The notes: generated by a model not told the origin, from the letters alone. A DNA stretch of 6,486 nucleotides from Patescibacteria group bacterium (GCA_018824765.1 JAHJFW010000103.1:1-6486), one strand, 5' to 3'; counted from the first letter of the stretch, positions 1 to 6,095 are shown. A program made the numbers and translations.

Positions 1-2399
1 AGCTGTATTTCCACGATTTTCGCCAGCTCTTTTTTGCCAAGCGCGTGGAACATTACTATCTCATCAAGGCGGTTCAAAAACTCCGGCCGGAAATGATCAC
101 GTAACATACTCATTACATTCTCACGGATCCCTTCATCGCGCGAAACGTTCTTTTGCGTTCCTCGGAAACCAATCTCAACGTGTTTCGTTCCCCAGTCGAG
201 GATCATGTCAGAACCGATATTCGAAGTCATGATAATCACGGTATTTTTAAACGAAACCGTGCGTCCCTTGCCGTCTGTCAAACGGCCGTCATCCAAGACT
301 TGGAGCAGGGAATTGAAAACGTCGGGATGGGCTTTTTCAATTTCATCCAGCAATACTACGGAATACGGGCGGCGCCTGATTTTTTCCGTCAATTGTCCGC
401 CCTCGTCATGTCCGATATATCCGGGAGGGGAGCCGATCATGCGTGAAACCGAATGCTTCTCCATATACTCTGACATATCAACTCTAATAACAGCGTCTTC
501 ATCGTCAAACATAATTTCCGCAAGCGCTTTTGCGAGTTCGGTTTTTCCGACGCCGGTCGGGCCTAAGAACAGAAAAGAACCGATCGGATGCCTTTCTTCG
601 CTGATACCGGCGCGCGAACGACGCAGAGCATTGGATACGGCGATAACCGCTTCCTCCTGTCCGATAACGCGCTTGCCGATTTCTTTTTCAAGCCTGGCCA
701 ATTTTTCTGATTCTGATTCAAGCATGCGCGCCACAGGAATTCCGGTCCAACGCATAACCACGGCCGCTATCTCCTCTTCTGTAATAGCGTCCTTCAAAAG
801 ACCTCGGCGGCCCTGCATTTTCTTCAGTTTTTCCTCCAATTCCTTCAATTTCTTCTCTTTTTGCGGAATTTCTCCGTAACGGATTTCGGAAACTTTTTCA
901 AAGTCGCCGACCCTTTCCGAGATCTCTGCGCCGCTCTTCAATTTTTCCAACTCGCCCTTGATCTCGCGCATTTGTCCGATTAAATCTTTTTCCGCCGACC
1001 ATGATATTTCAAGCCTGTGCGCTTGTTCGCCGATTTCAGACAAACGCTTTTCAAGAATTTGCAAACGCTCTTTTGATTCAGGATCGTCTTCCTTTGACAA
1101 GGCGCGCTTCTCAATTTCCAATTTTGTAATTTCGCGTTTCAATTTATCCAAATCCTCCGGCAGTGAATCGATCTGCATCCTTAAAGCAGAGGCGGCCTCG
1201 TCAACCAAATCAACTGCCTTGTCCGGCAAAAACCTCTCCGTAATGTAGCGGTCGGAAAATTTGGCAGCCGCCACCAAAGCGCCATCAGTAATCCTGATGC
1301 CGTGATGGACTTCATACTTCTCTTTAATGCCACGCAAGATTGCGACCGTATCTTCAACACTCGGTTCGTTCACATACACAGGCTGGAACCTGCGCTCAAG
1401 CGCGGAATCTTTTTCTATGTACTTTTGGTACTCTTTCAAAGTCGTAGCGCCGACAGCGCGTAGCTCGCCGCGCGCCAAAGCAGGCTTCAATAAATTTGAC
1501 GCATCCATGGAACCGCCTTCGCCGGCTGAGCCTGTGCCCACCAAAGTATGCAATTCATCAATGAACAAAATTATTGTTCCATTCGATTTTTCAACCTCCT
1601 TAATCACGGCTTTCAACCTTTCTTCAAATTCTCCCCGGAACTTAGTACCTGACACCAGTGCGCCCAAATCGAGCGAAACGACCTCTTTGTTTTGCAATGA
1701 CTCCGGCACGTCGCCGGCCACGATCCTTTGGGCCAACCCCTCTATGATCGCGGTTTTTCCGGTTCCTGCCTCCCCGATTAACACGGGATTGTTTTTGGTC
1801 CTGCGGGTCAAAACCTGCATTACGCGTCGGATTTCATCGTCACGGCCGATAACAGGGTCGAGTTTTTCATTCCGTGCCAATTCTGTCAGGTTGCGTGAAT
1901 ACTTCTCCAAAGCCTGATACTTGCTTTCCGGTTCAGGGGAATCGACTTTGGCATTGCCTCTTACATCCTTCAAAGCGTTCAGCACATTTTCCATAACAAC
2001 TCCGAATCGCTTTAAAACATCCGCGACCTCGTCATTTCCGTCAGCCAAGGCGAGAATAAGGTGCTCGGTTGAGATATATTCATCCTTAAAAAATTTGGCG
2101 GCCTTGTCAGCCGTGGTAAATACGGCCAGCATTTCCCGCGACAAATAAATCTGCCCCAAACCTCCGGCTGAAGAGGAGACCTTGGGCTGGCGTCCGATCA
2201 GCTCTTGGATCGCAGCCTTTAAACCGGCGATGTCTGTTTGTAATTTCTTCAAGATCGAAACGACCACGCCTTCATCCTGATCCAACAAAGCGGCGGCCAA
2301 ATGCGCCGGCATTAGCCCTTGCTGGCCATTTGAAAGCGCCAAATTGTGCGCCATTTGTATGGCTTCCTGGGATTTCGTCGTAAAATTTTGCGGCAACAT
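1..2399 (-). CDS. clpB: ATP-dependent chaperone ClpB (protein disaggregase), 3' end cut by window
   Basis: Hsp100 AAA+ hexameric disaggregase that, with DnaK/DnaJ/GrpE, threads aggregated proteins through its central pore in the cytoplasm. Reading the minus strand from the ATG at 2399 gives 799 uninterrupted residues, then the window ends at '...KIVEIQL'; the last roughly 60-75 residues of a typical ClpB are missing. Domains in order: Clp N-domain (about 1-145); NBD1 with Walker A GEAGTGKT (K215), Walker B DE 281-282, pore loop GTKFRGEFEERLK (F254) and ERRF arginine pair; a full coiled-coil middle domain (about 405-535), which separates ClpB from ClpA/ClpC; NBD2 with WTGIPV (W551), Walker A GPTGVGKT (K619), pore loop GYIG (Y661), Walker B DE 685-686, and RPEFLNR with arginine finger R777. 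About 13 extra residues relative to E. coli lie before RPEFLNR. The start is the first ATG after the promoter and has no Shine-Dalgarno sequence. It probably has its own HrcA-type promoter. Confidence 0.97.
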   Translation of the reverse strand, partial: MLPQNFTTKSQEAIQMAHNLALSNGQQGLMPAHLAAALLDQDEGVVVSILKKLQTDIAGLKAAIQELIGRQPKVSSSAGGLGQIYLSREMLAVFTTADKAAKFFKDEYISTEHLILALADGNDEVADVLKRFGVVMENVLNALKDVRGNAKVDSPEPESKYQALEKYSRNLTELARNEKLDPVIGRDDEIRRVMQVLTRRTKNNPVLIGEAGTGKTAIIEGLAQRIVAGDVPESLQNKEVVSLDLGALVSGTKFRGEFEERLKAVIKEVEKSNGTIILFIDELHTLVGTGSAGEGGSMDASNLLKPALARGELRAVGATTLKEYQKYIEKDSALERRFQPVYVNEPSVEDTVAILRGIKEKYEVHHGIRITDGALVAAAKFSDRYITERFLPDKAVDLVDEAASALRMQIDSLPEDLDKLKREITKLEIEKRALSKEDDPESKERLQILEKRLSEIGEQAHRLEISWSAEKDLIGQMREIKGELEKLKSGAEISERVGDFEKVSEIRYGEIPQKEKKLKELEEKLKKMQGRRGLLKDAITEEEIAAVVMRWTGIPVARMLESESEKLARLEKEIGKRVIGQEEAVIAVSNALRRSRAGISEERHPIGSFLFLGPTGVGKTELAKALAEIMFDDEDAVIRVDMSEYMEKHSVSRMIGSPPGYIGHDEGGQLTEKIRRRPYSVVLLDEIEKAHPDVFNSLLQVLDDGRLTDGKGRTVSFKNTVIIMTSNIGSDMILDWGTKHVEIGFRGTQKNVSRDEGIRENVMSMLRDHFRPEFLNRLDEIVMFHALGKKELAKIVEIQ

Positions 2400-2419
2400 A
2401 AGTTTATATTCAAATCAAA

Positions 2420-2446
2420 TTAGCAGTCGCTATTATAGACTGCTAA
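2420..2446. promoter_or_regulatory. CIRCE-like operator (HrcA binding site) of clpB
   Basis: Perfect 9-bp inverted repeat with a 9-base spacer: TTAGCAGTC (2420-2428) and GACTGCTAA (2438-2446). The established CIRCE consensus bound by the heat-shock repressor HrcA is TTAGCACTC-N9-GAGTGCTAA, so each arm matches at 8 of 9 positions and the one change is symmetric (C to G in the left arm, G to C in the right), keeping the palindrome. It ends 20 bases before the clpB start and surrounds the clpB -10 box, the position expected for repression of a heat-shock gene. HrcA itself is not in the window, so assignment to HrcA is by resemblance and context. Confidence 0.85.
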
Positions 2447-2460
2447 ATCTTTTTTTGCAA
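2432..2460 (-). promoter_or_regulatory. clpB promoter, sigma70-type
   Basis: On the minus strand a -35 box TTGCAA (2460-2455, 4 of 6 matches to TTGACA) is followed after exactly 17 bases by a perfect -10 box TATAAT (2437-2432). The spacer starts with an A-run. Transcription would begin near 2425, inside the CIRCE-like repeat, giving a leader of about 25 bases before the clpB ATG at 2399. The -10 box occupies the loop of the inverted repeat, so a bound repressor would block RNA polymerase directly. Confidence 0.8.
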
Positions 2461-2494
2461 GCGCCTGAAGGCGGAGAAAGCCTAAGAGCATCTC

Positions 2495-2528
2495 CTCATT
2501 CGCACATTCGTGCGAATGTGCGAATGAG
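2495..2528. repeat. Perfect 16-bp palindrome upstream of clpB promoter
   Basis: CTCATTCGCACATTCG (2495-2510) and its exact reverse complement (2513-2528) are separated by only TG. Within it the hexamer CATTCG occurs twice and its complement CGAATG twice, each 8 bases apart. As RNA it could fold into a 15-bp stem with a GTGC loop. It lies 29 bases past the stop of the 245-residue gene and 34 bases upstream of the clpB -35 box. Neither strand has a T-tract after it, so it is not a standard intrinsic terminator. It could be a weak terminator or RNA-stabilising 3' hairpin for the upstream gene pair, a second operator, or a dispersed palindromic repeat. Confidence 0.9.
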
Positions 2529-2540
2529 AAAGAAACGGGT

Positions 2541-2560
2541 TGTTAATCAACTGTTAATCA
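2541..2560. repeat. Short direct repeat at the end of the 245-residue gene
   Basis: The 9-mer TGTTAATCA occurs at 2541-2549 and again at 2552-2560, an 11-base period (about one helical turn). The second copy contains the TGA stop codon of the minus-strand gene (2560-2558). It may be chance in an AT-rich stretch or a pair of protein-binding sites on one DNA face; nothing else in the window settles this. With the palindrome, the promoter and a minor 4-bp hairpin at 2462-2473, this accounts for the 158-base spacer before clpB. Confidence 0.5.
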
Positions 2561-3295
2561 GAGGTTCCTGAACTCTTTCAGCAAGGTCGGCCGCTCAATG
2601 GTAAAGACTTTGTTGTAATCGTAGTATTCGACTTTAACGGTTTCGCTACCCGCAGACGTTTCTATAAAAACAGGCAATCCGTTTTGGATGCAGACCTTCA
2701 AGCTTATTGAATTCCCATCTTTTTCAAGAGTCGTCTTATATGTGTCACAGCCTTTGCCGTTTGAACTCAATCTTTCAACTTTGGCGTCATCCGGCAACTG
2801 GTCGGTAATAACCGAGTCTTCGCCGCTAACCAAGGATTTGAAAGCGGCATTTATATTTTCATCGGACTTCTTGGCTTTCAGCGGAATCCAAACGCCTTCC
2901 ATTAAAACATACAGCGTGTCATCAACTCCGATAATCTCATTTTCCTGGTTATCTGACGGTGTTTTCAGCTTGCCTTGGAAACGGTTCGGTTTTTGCACGT
3001 CAATCTGCCCTTCACTAGTGCCCTCTGCGCCGCTGATATTGATATTGGCGCGAAAACTTTTTGTCCCATTAAAAGCATTAAGCGCTTCACGCAGTTCGCG
3101 TAAATTCCGAGCGCCTTCGCTTTCAGGCTCGGGTTGCGGCGGCAACCAAGCATCCGATTCAAAAACCGACGAATTTTGCCGTGCGGTTAATCTGTCGCGC
3201 GCCACACGTTTCACAATTGCAAACGAGGCGATTGCCACCAACATGACCGCGACTCCGGCGGCAATCAAATATTGTTTCCGTTTCAAATAAATCAT
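2558..3295 (-). CDS. Membrane-anchored exported protein, possibly LolA/LppX-like fold
   Basis: 245 residues that I do not recognise as a named gene. A short basic N-terminus (KRK, residues 5-7) precedes one hydrophobic segment (about 9-28) and then basic residues, which suggests an N-in signal anchor with the rest outside the membrane. A linker rich in Pro and Glu (about 51-62) leads to a helix (about 62-76) and a domain of alternating beta-strands ending near residue 236. The pattern of strands with 'VQKPNRFQGKL' and 'GVDDTLYVLMEGVWIPL' recalls LolA/LppX/LprG-type lipid-binding lipoproteins, but this is a fold-level guess. C183 and C202 are the only cysteines and could form a disulfide outside the cell. 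The start is one base after the stop of the 115-residue gene (TAA-t-ATG) without a Shine-Dalgarno sequence, so translation is probably coupled. Stop is TGA. Confidence 0.85.
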   Translation of the reverse strand: MIYLKRKQYLIAAGVAVMLVAIASFAIVKRVARDRLTARQNSSVFESDAWLPPQPEPESEGARNLRELREALNAFNGTKSFRANINISGAEGTSEGQIDVQKPNRFQGKLKTPSDNQENEIIGVDDTLYVLMEGVWIPLKAKKSDENINAAFKSLVSGEDSVITDQLPDDAKVERLSSNGKGCDTYKTTLEKDGNSISLKVCIQNGLPVFIETSAGSETVKVEYYDYNKVFTIERPTLLKEFRNL

Positions 3296-3296
3296 A

Positions 3297-3644
3297 TTAA
3301 AATTGTTGTGTTTCTTCCATTCTTTCTATCCGCAAAGTCTGGCTTGTCGTGGTGTAACCGTTGCCTGCCTGCAATAAAATATCGTTTAATCCCGCGGTTA
3401 ATTCGATCGAGACCGAAAAAATGCCGTCGATAACCAAATGCCGATTGCCGTTAACCAGTACTTCGTGGTTGTTCGATGTTCCGTTGATCTCAATAGAAGT
3501 CGTTGTTGTAACCGTGCCTTGAAACGGGCTCACAATCTCCAAGGTCGGCAGATTCGGCGAAACTTGCGCCAAAGGCTGCTGCGCGCAACCCGATCCGCTT
3601 AAAACCGACGCCCCTAAAATTATGGCCATCCGAATATCTTGCAT
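3297..3644 (-). CDS. Small putative lipoprotein with one Ig-like (glucodextranase B-type) domain
   Basis: 115 residues. The N-terminus has R5, a short hydrophobic stretch and LSGSGC with C20 as the only cysteine. This fits the relaxed PROSITE lipobox rule but has Gly rather than Leu at -3, so lipidation is plausible, not certain. Residues about 33-107 follow the beta-sandwich pattern of glucodextranase-B/Ig-like domains: 'EIVSPFQGTV', then 'IEINGTSNN', 'VLVNGNRH', 'GIFSVSIELTAGLNDILLQAGN'. Such domains usually act as extracellular binding or spacer modules; no catalytic residues are evident. An in-frame stop directly precedes the ATG at 3644, so the start is M1 or M6 (ATG at 3629); M1 keeps the Arg. 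It heads a likely two-gene operon with the 245-residue gene and diverges from rsmI. Confidence 0.8.
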   Translation of the reverse strand: MQDIRMAIILGASVLSGSGCAQQPLAQVSPNLPTLEIVSPFQGTVTTTTSIEINGTSNNHEVLVNGNRHLVIDGIFSVSIELTAGLNDILLQAGNGYTTTSQTLRIERMEETQQF

Positions 3645-3650
3645 GGGTTA

Positions 3651-3657
3651 TATAATA
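3651..3657. promoter_or_regulatory. Shared symmetric -10 element of a divergent promoter
   Basis: The 50-base spacer between the lipoprotein gene and rsmI contains TATAATA on plus (3651-3657), which reads TATTATA on minus, so both strands carry a -10 hexamer over the same bases. This is the arrangement known for bacterial bidirectional promoters. Plus transcription would start near 3663, about 32 bases before the rsmI ATG at 3695; I see no good plus-strand -35 box. Predicted minus and plus starts lie about 18-19 bases apart. Confidence 0.55.
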
Positions 3658-3680
3658 ATCCTTCCGCGCCTGCTCTACAA
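3652..3680 (-). promoter_or_regulatory. Promoter of the lipoprotein gene pair, possibly leaderless
   Basis: On the minus strand TTGTAG (3680-3675) and TATTAT (3657-3652) are separated by 17 bases. Seven bases after the -10 box comes the A of the ATG at 3644, so the transcript would have little or no leader. A purine stretch GGAAGGA (3665-3659) lies 14-15 bases before the ATG, which is long for a Shine-Dalgarno site and would fall inside the promoter. An alternative -10, TATAAC (3652-3647), would start transcription inside the coding region and is less likely. Confidence 0.5.
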
Positions 3681-3694
3681 CATTTCCGCAAAAT

Positions 3695-4402
3695 ATGTCA
3701 TCCTTAACAGAACTTATGACAGGCACTCTGTATTTTGTAGCCACGCCCATCGGAAATTTATCCGACATTACTTTGCGCGCCAAAGAAGTGCTGGATGAAG
3801 TTTCGATCGTGGCGTGCGAAGACACGCGCGTGGCCGGAAAACTGCTAAAAGCTTTCGGATTGAAAAAACGCCTGCTTAGCGTGCATGAACATTCAAAACA
3901 AGGCAGGCTCGACGAAGTCGCGCGTGAATTGAAAAACGGAAAAAGCGTCGCGTTTATTTCTGACGCGGGAACGCCGGCGCTGAATGATCCGGGCGGAAAA
4001 TTGGCCGCCCTTGCTTATTCCGAAGGCATCCCGATTTCGCCGATTCCGGGCGTTTCAGCGCTGACTGCGGCAATTTCGGTTTGCGGTTTTCCTATGGATG
4101 ATTTCCATTATTCGGGTTTTGTCCCCTCCAAAAAAGGCCGCGCCGCTTTTTTTAAACAAGTTGCCGAGAGCGCGGACGCGGAAATTTTTTTCGAATCAAC
4201 GCACCGCATCAAAAAAACTCTGGAATCACTCCAATCGGTTTTGGAACCTACACGCCTTGTCTTTGTCGGACGCGAACTGACCAAACTTCACGAAACCCTT
4301 TATCGCGGAAGTGTTGACGAGGTGCTTAAAAAACTGGAAGAAACTTCTTCCAAAGGGGAATTCGTTATTATCGTCGCTCCAAAAAACTTCACCATCAAAT
4401 GA
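3695..4402 (+). CDS. rsmI: 16S rRNA (cytidine(1402)-2'-O)-methyltransferase RsmI
   Basis: SAM-dependent enzyme of the tetrapyrrole-methylase fold that 2'-O-methylates C1402 in the decoding centre of 16S rRNA, together with RsmH, which methylates the base N4. Family motifs appear in order: GTLYFVATPIGNLSDITLRA (10-29), CEDTR (41-45), SDAGTPALNDPG (89-100), PGVSA (118-122), FESTHR (166-171), GRELTKLHE (192-200) and KGEFV (220-224). At 235 residues it is shorter than E. coli RsmI (about 286); the catalytic fold is complete but the small C-terminal domain is missing. The ATG at 3695 is the first in frame; the ATG at 3716 (M8, giving MTGTLYFVATPIG) fits the usual family N-terminus better and is a real alternative. 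Neither has a Shine-Dalgarno sequence. The TGA stop overlaps the metG ATG. Confidence 0.96.
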   Translation: MSSLTELMTGTLYFVATPIGNLSDITLRAKEVLDEVSIVACEDTRVAGKLLKAFGLKKRLLSVHEHSKQGRLDEVARELKNGKSVAFISDAGTPALNDPGGKLAALAYSEGIPISPIPGVSALTAAISVCGFPMDDFHYSGFVPSKKGRAAFFKQVAESADAEIFFESTHRIKKTLESLQSVLEPTRLVFVGRELTKLHETLYRGSVDEVLKKLEETSSKGEFVIIVAPKNFTIK

Positions 4403-5988
4403 AAAAATATTACGTTTCAACGCCGATTTACTATGTGAACGGCAGTCCGCATATCGGTCATGTGTATACGACTGTGGCGGCCGATGTTTTAGCTCGATTT
4501 GAGCGGCGGCGTGGCAAAGAGGTTTTTTTCAGCGTTGGCGTGGATGAGAATTCGCAAAAAAACGTCGAAGCCATGGCCAAGGCAGGGGATGATAATCTCC
4601 AAAATTATTTGGATAAAATGGCGCAGATTTGGAAAACGGCTTGGGATGATCTCGGTATAACTTACGACCGTTTTATCCGCACGACCGAGCCATGCCACCA
4701 TGCGGCGGTTGAACGCTTCTGGCGCGCGGTATTGAAAAGCGGCGACATTTACAAGGGAAAATACGAGGGAAATTATTGCACTGGCTGTGAAAGTTTTAAG
4801 ACAGACAGCGAGCTTGCGGACGGCCGGTGCCCGCTGCATCCAAAGGATGAATTAAAAGCCGTCAGCGAAGAAAATTATTTTTTCAAAGCTTCAAACTACC
4901 GCGACGAACTGCTGGCCCTGATCGATAAGCATCCGGAATTTGTCGGGCCGGTTGCGCGCAAGAACGAAATAAAAAACTACATCCGCGACCATTTTCAGGA
5001 TTTTTCAATTTCACGCGAATCCAAAAATATGGAGGCCGGCATTCCGGTCCCTGACGACCCGAGCCAAAAGATATATGTTTGGTTTGACGCGCTGATTAAT
5101 TATCTGACAGTCGTTGGTTATGGAACTGATGAATCCGCCTTCAAACAATGGTGGCCGGCGGACTTGCATCTCGTAGGCAAAGACATAATCAAATTCCATT
5201 GCGCATTGTGGCCCGCCATGATTTTAAGCGCGGCGAAAAATGATCCGGCCCTTCGAACTGAAGACGGAAAAGCAAAATTGCCCAAGCGGATTTTTGCGCA
5301 CGGATTTTTCACCATTGAGGGCCAAAAAATCTCAAAATCCATTGGCAATATAATTGATCCGCGCGACCTTGTGCCGACCTACGGCTTTGACGCAATCCGC
5401 TACTTCCTTCTGCGCGAAATCCCGTTTGGAGAAGACGGCGATTTTTCCATCGATCGTTTGCGCGAGCGTTACGTCCACGACCTCTCAAATACTTTGGGAA
5501 ATTTGCTCAACCGCGCGATTGCCATGAGCCGCAAATATTTTGACGAAAAAATTCCGGCAGCCATTTCGCATTCTGCAAATTATACTTTTGCCGATGAACA
5601 GGGCGCCAAAGAACTTGCAAAAAACTTTGATAAAAATATTTCGGGATTAAGTTTTGATTCGGCGTTGGAAACAATCTGGAACGGCATTGAAGGAAAATAC
5701 GGCTTGCTTCAAGCAAATAAATTCATCGAGGACACGCAGCCCTTCAAACTTATTAAAACCGATCCTGATGCCGTTGCTGTGATTTTGTACTCATTGCTCG
5801 AGTATTGCAGGATTGTCGCTTGGCTGATCGAGCCGATTATGCCGGAAACCGCAAAAAAGATGATTACGCAATTAGGACAGGATTTCGAGATCGAACAGAA
5901 CCGCAATAGGGAAGACTTGCTGTCATGGGGAGGCTGCAAACCCAACACTGACTTGCCGCAACCCGAGGTATTGTTCCCACCTCTCTAA
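4399..5988 (+). CDS. metG: Methionyl-tRNA synthetase MetG
   Basis: Class I synthetase that charges tRNA-Met, including the initiator, with methionine in the cytoplasm. The Rossmann catalytic domain has HIGH (18-21), DENSQK (49-54, usually DEHG-like) and the KMSKS-type loop KISKS (310-314), with HLVGKDIIKFHCALWPA (257-273) between. The inserted connective peptide carries one zinc knuckle, C127-x2-C130 ... C144-x2-H147. The helical anticodon domain starts near 355 with N368 and R372 at the anticodon-contact positions; the PW tryptophan that contacts C34 in other MetRS is F449 here. At 529 residues it lacks the C-terminal Trbp111-like tRNA-binding domain of longer forms such as E. coli (677). 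The start overlaps the rsmI stop in ATGA, so translation is probably coupled and the two genes co-transcribed. No terminator hairpin follows the TAA stop. Confidence 0.98.
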   Translation: MKKYYVSTPIYYVNGSPHIGHVYTTVAADVLARFERRRGKEVFFSVGVDENSQKNVEAMAKAGDDNLQNYLDKMAQIWKTAWDDLGITYDRFIRTTEPCHHAAVERFWRAVLKSGDIYKGKYEGNYCTGCESFKTDSELADGRCPLHPKDELKAVSEENYFFKASNYRDELLALIDKHPEFVGPVARKNEIKNYIRDHFQDFSISRESKNMEAGIPVPDDPSQKIYVWFDALINYLTVVGYGTDESAFKQWWPADLHLVGKDIIKFHCALWPAMILSAAKNDPALRTEDGKAKLPKRIFAHGFFTIEGQKISKSIGNIIDPRDLVPTYGFDAIRYFLLREIPFGEDGDFSIDRLRERYVHDLSNTLGNLLNRAIAMSRKYFDEKIPAAISHSANYTFADEQGAKELAKNFDKNISGLSFDSALETIWNGIEGKYGLLQANKFIEDTQPFKLIKTDPDAVAVILYSLLEYCRIVAWLIEPIMPETAKKMITQLGQDFEIEQNRNREDLLSWGGCKPNTDLPQPEVLFPPL

Positions 5989-6023
5989 AAAAAATCCAAA
6001 TAACAAATTCTAACACTAATTCA

Positions 6024-6047
6024 GAATGACGAAATCCGAATGACGAA
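6024..6047. repeat. Direct repeat GAATGACGAA in metG-cvpA spacer
   Basis: GAATGACGAA occurs at 6024-6033 and 6038-6047, a 14-base period, in an AT-rich non-coding stretch. The flanks TAATTC (6017-6022) and GAATTA (6045-6050) add a weak inverted repeat. No start codon with a plausible reading frame or RNA gene is visible here. Its low-complexity look suggests a copy of a dispersed or slippage-derived spacer sequence. Confidence 0.6.
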
Positions 6048-6067
6048 TTAAGGAATAATCTCTAATT

Positions 6068-6095
6068 CACCTATCACCTATAACCTACACCCCTA
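6068..6095. repeat. Degenerate 7-bp tandem repeat before cvpA
   Basis: Four consecutive heptamers, CACCTAT, CACCTAT, AACCTAC and ACCCCTA, end at the A of the cvpA ATG. The first two units are identical and the others drift. The array occupies the place where a ribosome binding site would sit and contains no purine-rich Shine-Dalgarno sequence. A TATAAC at 6079-6084 resembles a -10 box but has no matching -35, so I do not call a promoter. Confidence 0.6.

Noticed and set aside
140..219. Frameshift in clpB explaining the extra residues
   Set aside because: The frame is continuous on both sides, and the extra segment reads as a plausible protein ending exactly in frame at RPEFLNRLDE.
205..879. 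Long open frame on the plus strand (224 codons)
   Set aside because: It is antisense to ClpB NBD2, whose Walker, pore-loop and arginine-finger motifs are intact. Its translation is Ser/Pro-rich, typical of an antisense shadow.
2449..2460. T-run after the 2420-2446 hairpin read on the plus strand as a terminator
   Set aside because: Hairpin plus T7 would look like a terminator on plus, but no plus-strand gene precedes it. On the minus strand the same bases form a promoter with a CIRCE-like operator.
2495..2528. Intrinsic terminator for the 245-residue gene
   Set aside because: The stem is strong, but neither strand has a T-tract directly after it. I list it as a palindrome of unknown role.
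2344..2571. Plus-strand open frame of 75 codons across the clpB promoter region
   Set aside because: It runs through the CIRCE-like repeat and the palindrome, so its openness is better explained by those elements. There is no protein motif or ribosome binding site.
2688..3290. Plus-strand open frame of 200 codons
   Set aside because: It lies wholly opposite the 245-residue minus-strand gene, which has a signal anchor and coupled start. The plus translation shows no domain pattern.
3490..3825. Minus-strand open frame of 111 codons
   Set aside because: It covers the 5' ends of both the lipoprotein gene and rsmI, spans the divergent promoter and shows no recognisable motif.
4400..4402. TGA recoding, as in some CPR lineages
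   Set aside because: TGA ends rsmI right after the expected family end and overlaps the metG ATG; TGA also ends the 245-residue gene. No internal TGA occurs in the conserved genes.
6068..6095. CRISPR or telomere-like array
   Set aside because: Only four degenerate 7-base units without spacers; too short for a CRISPR array and not at a replicon end that I can see.
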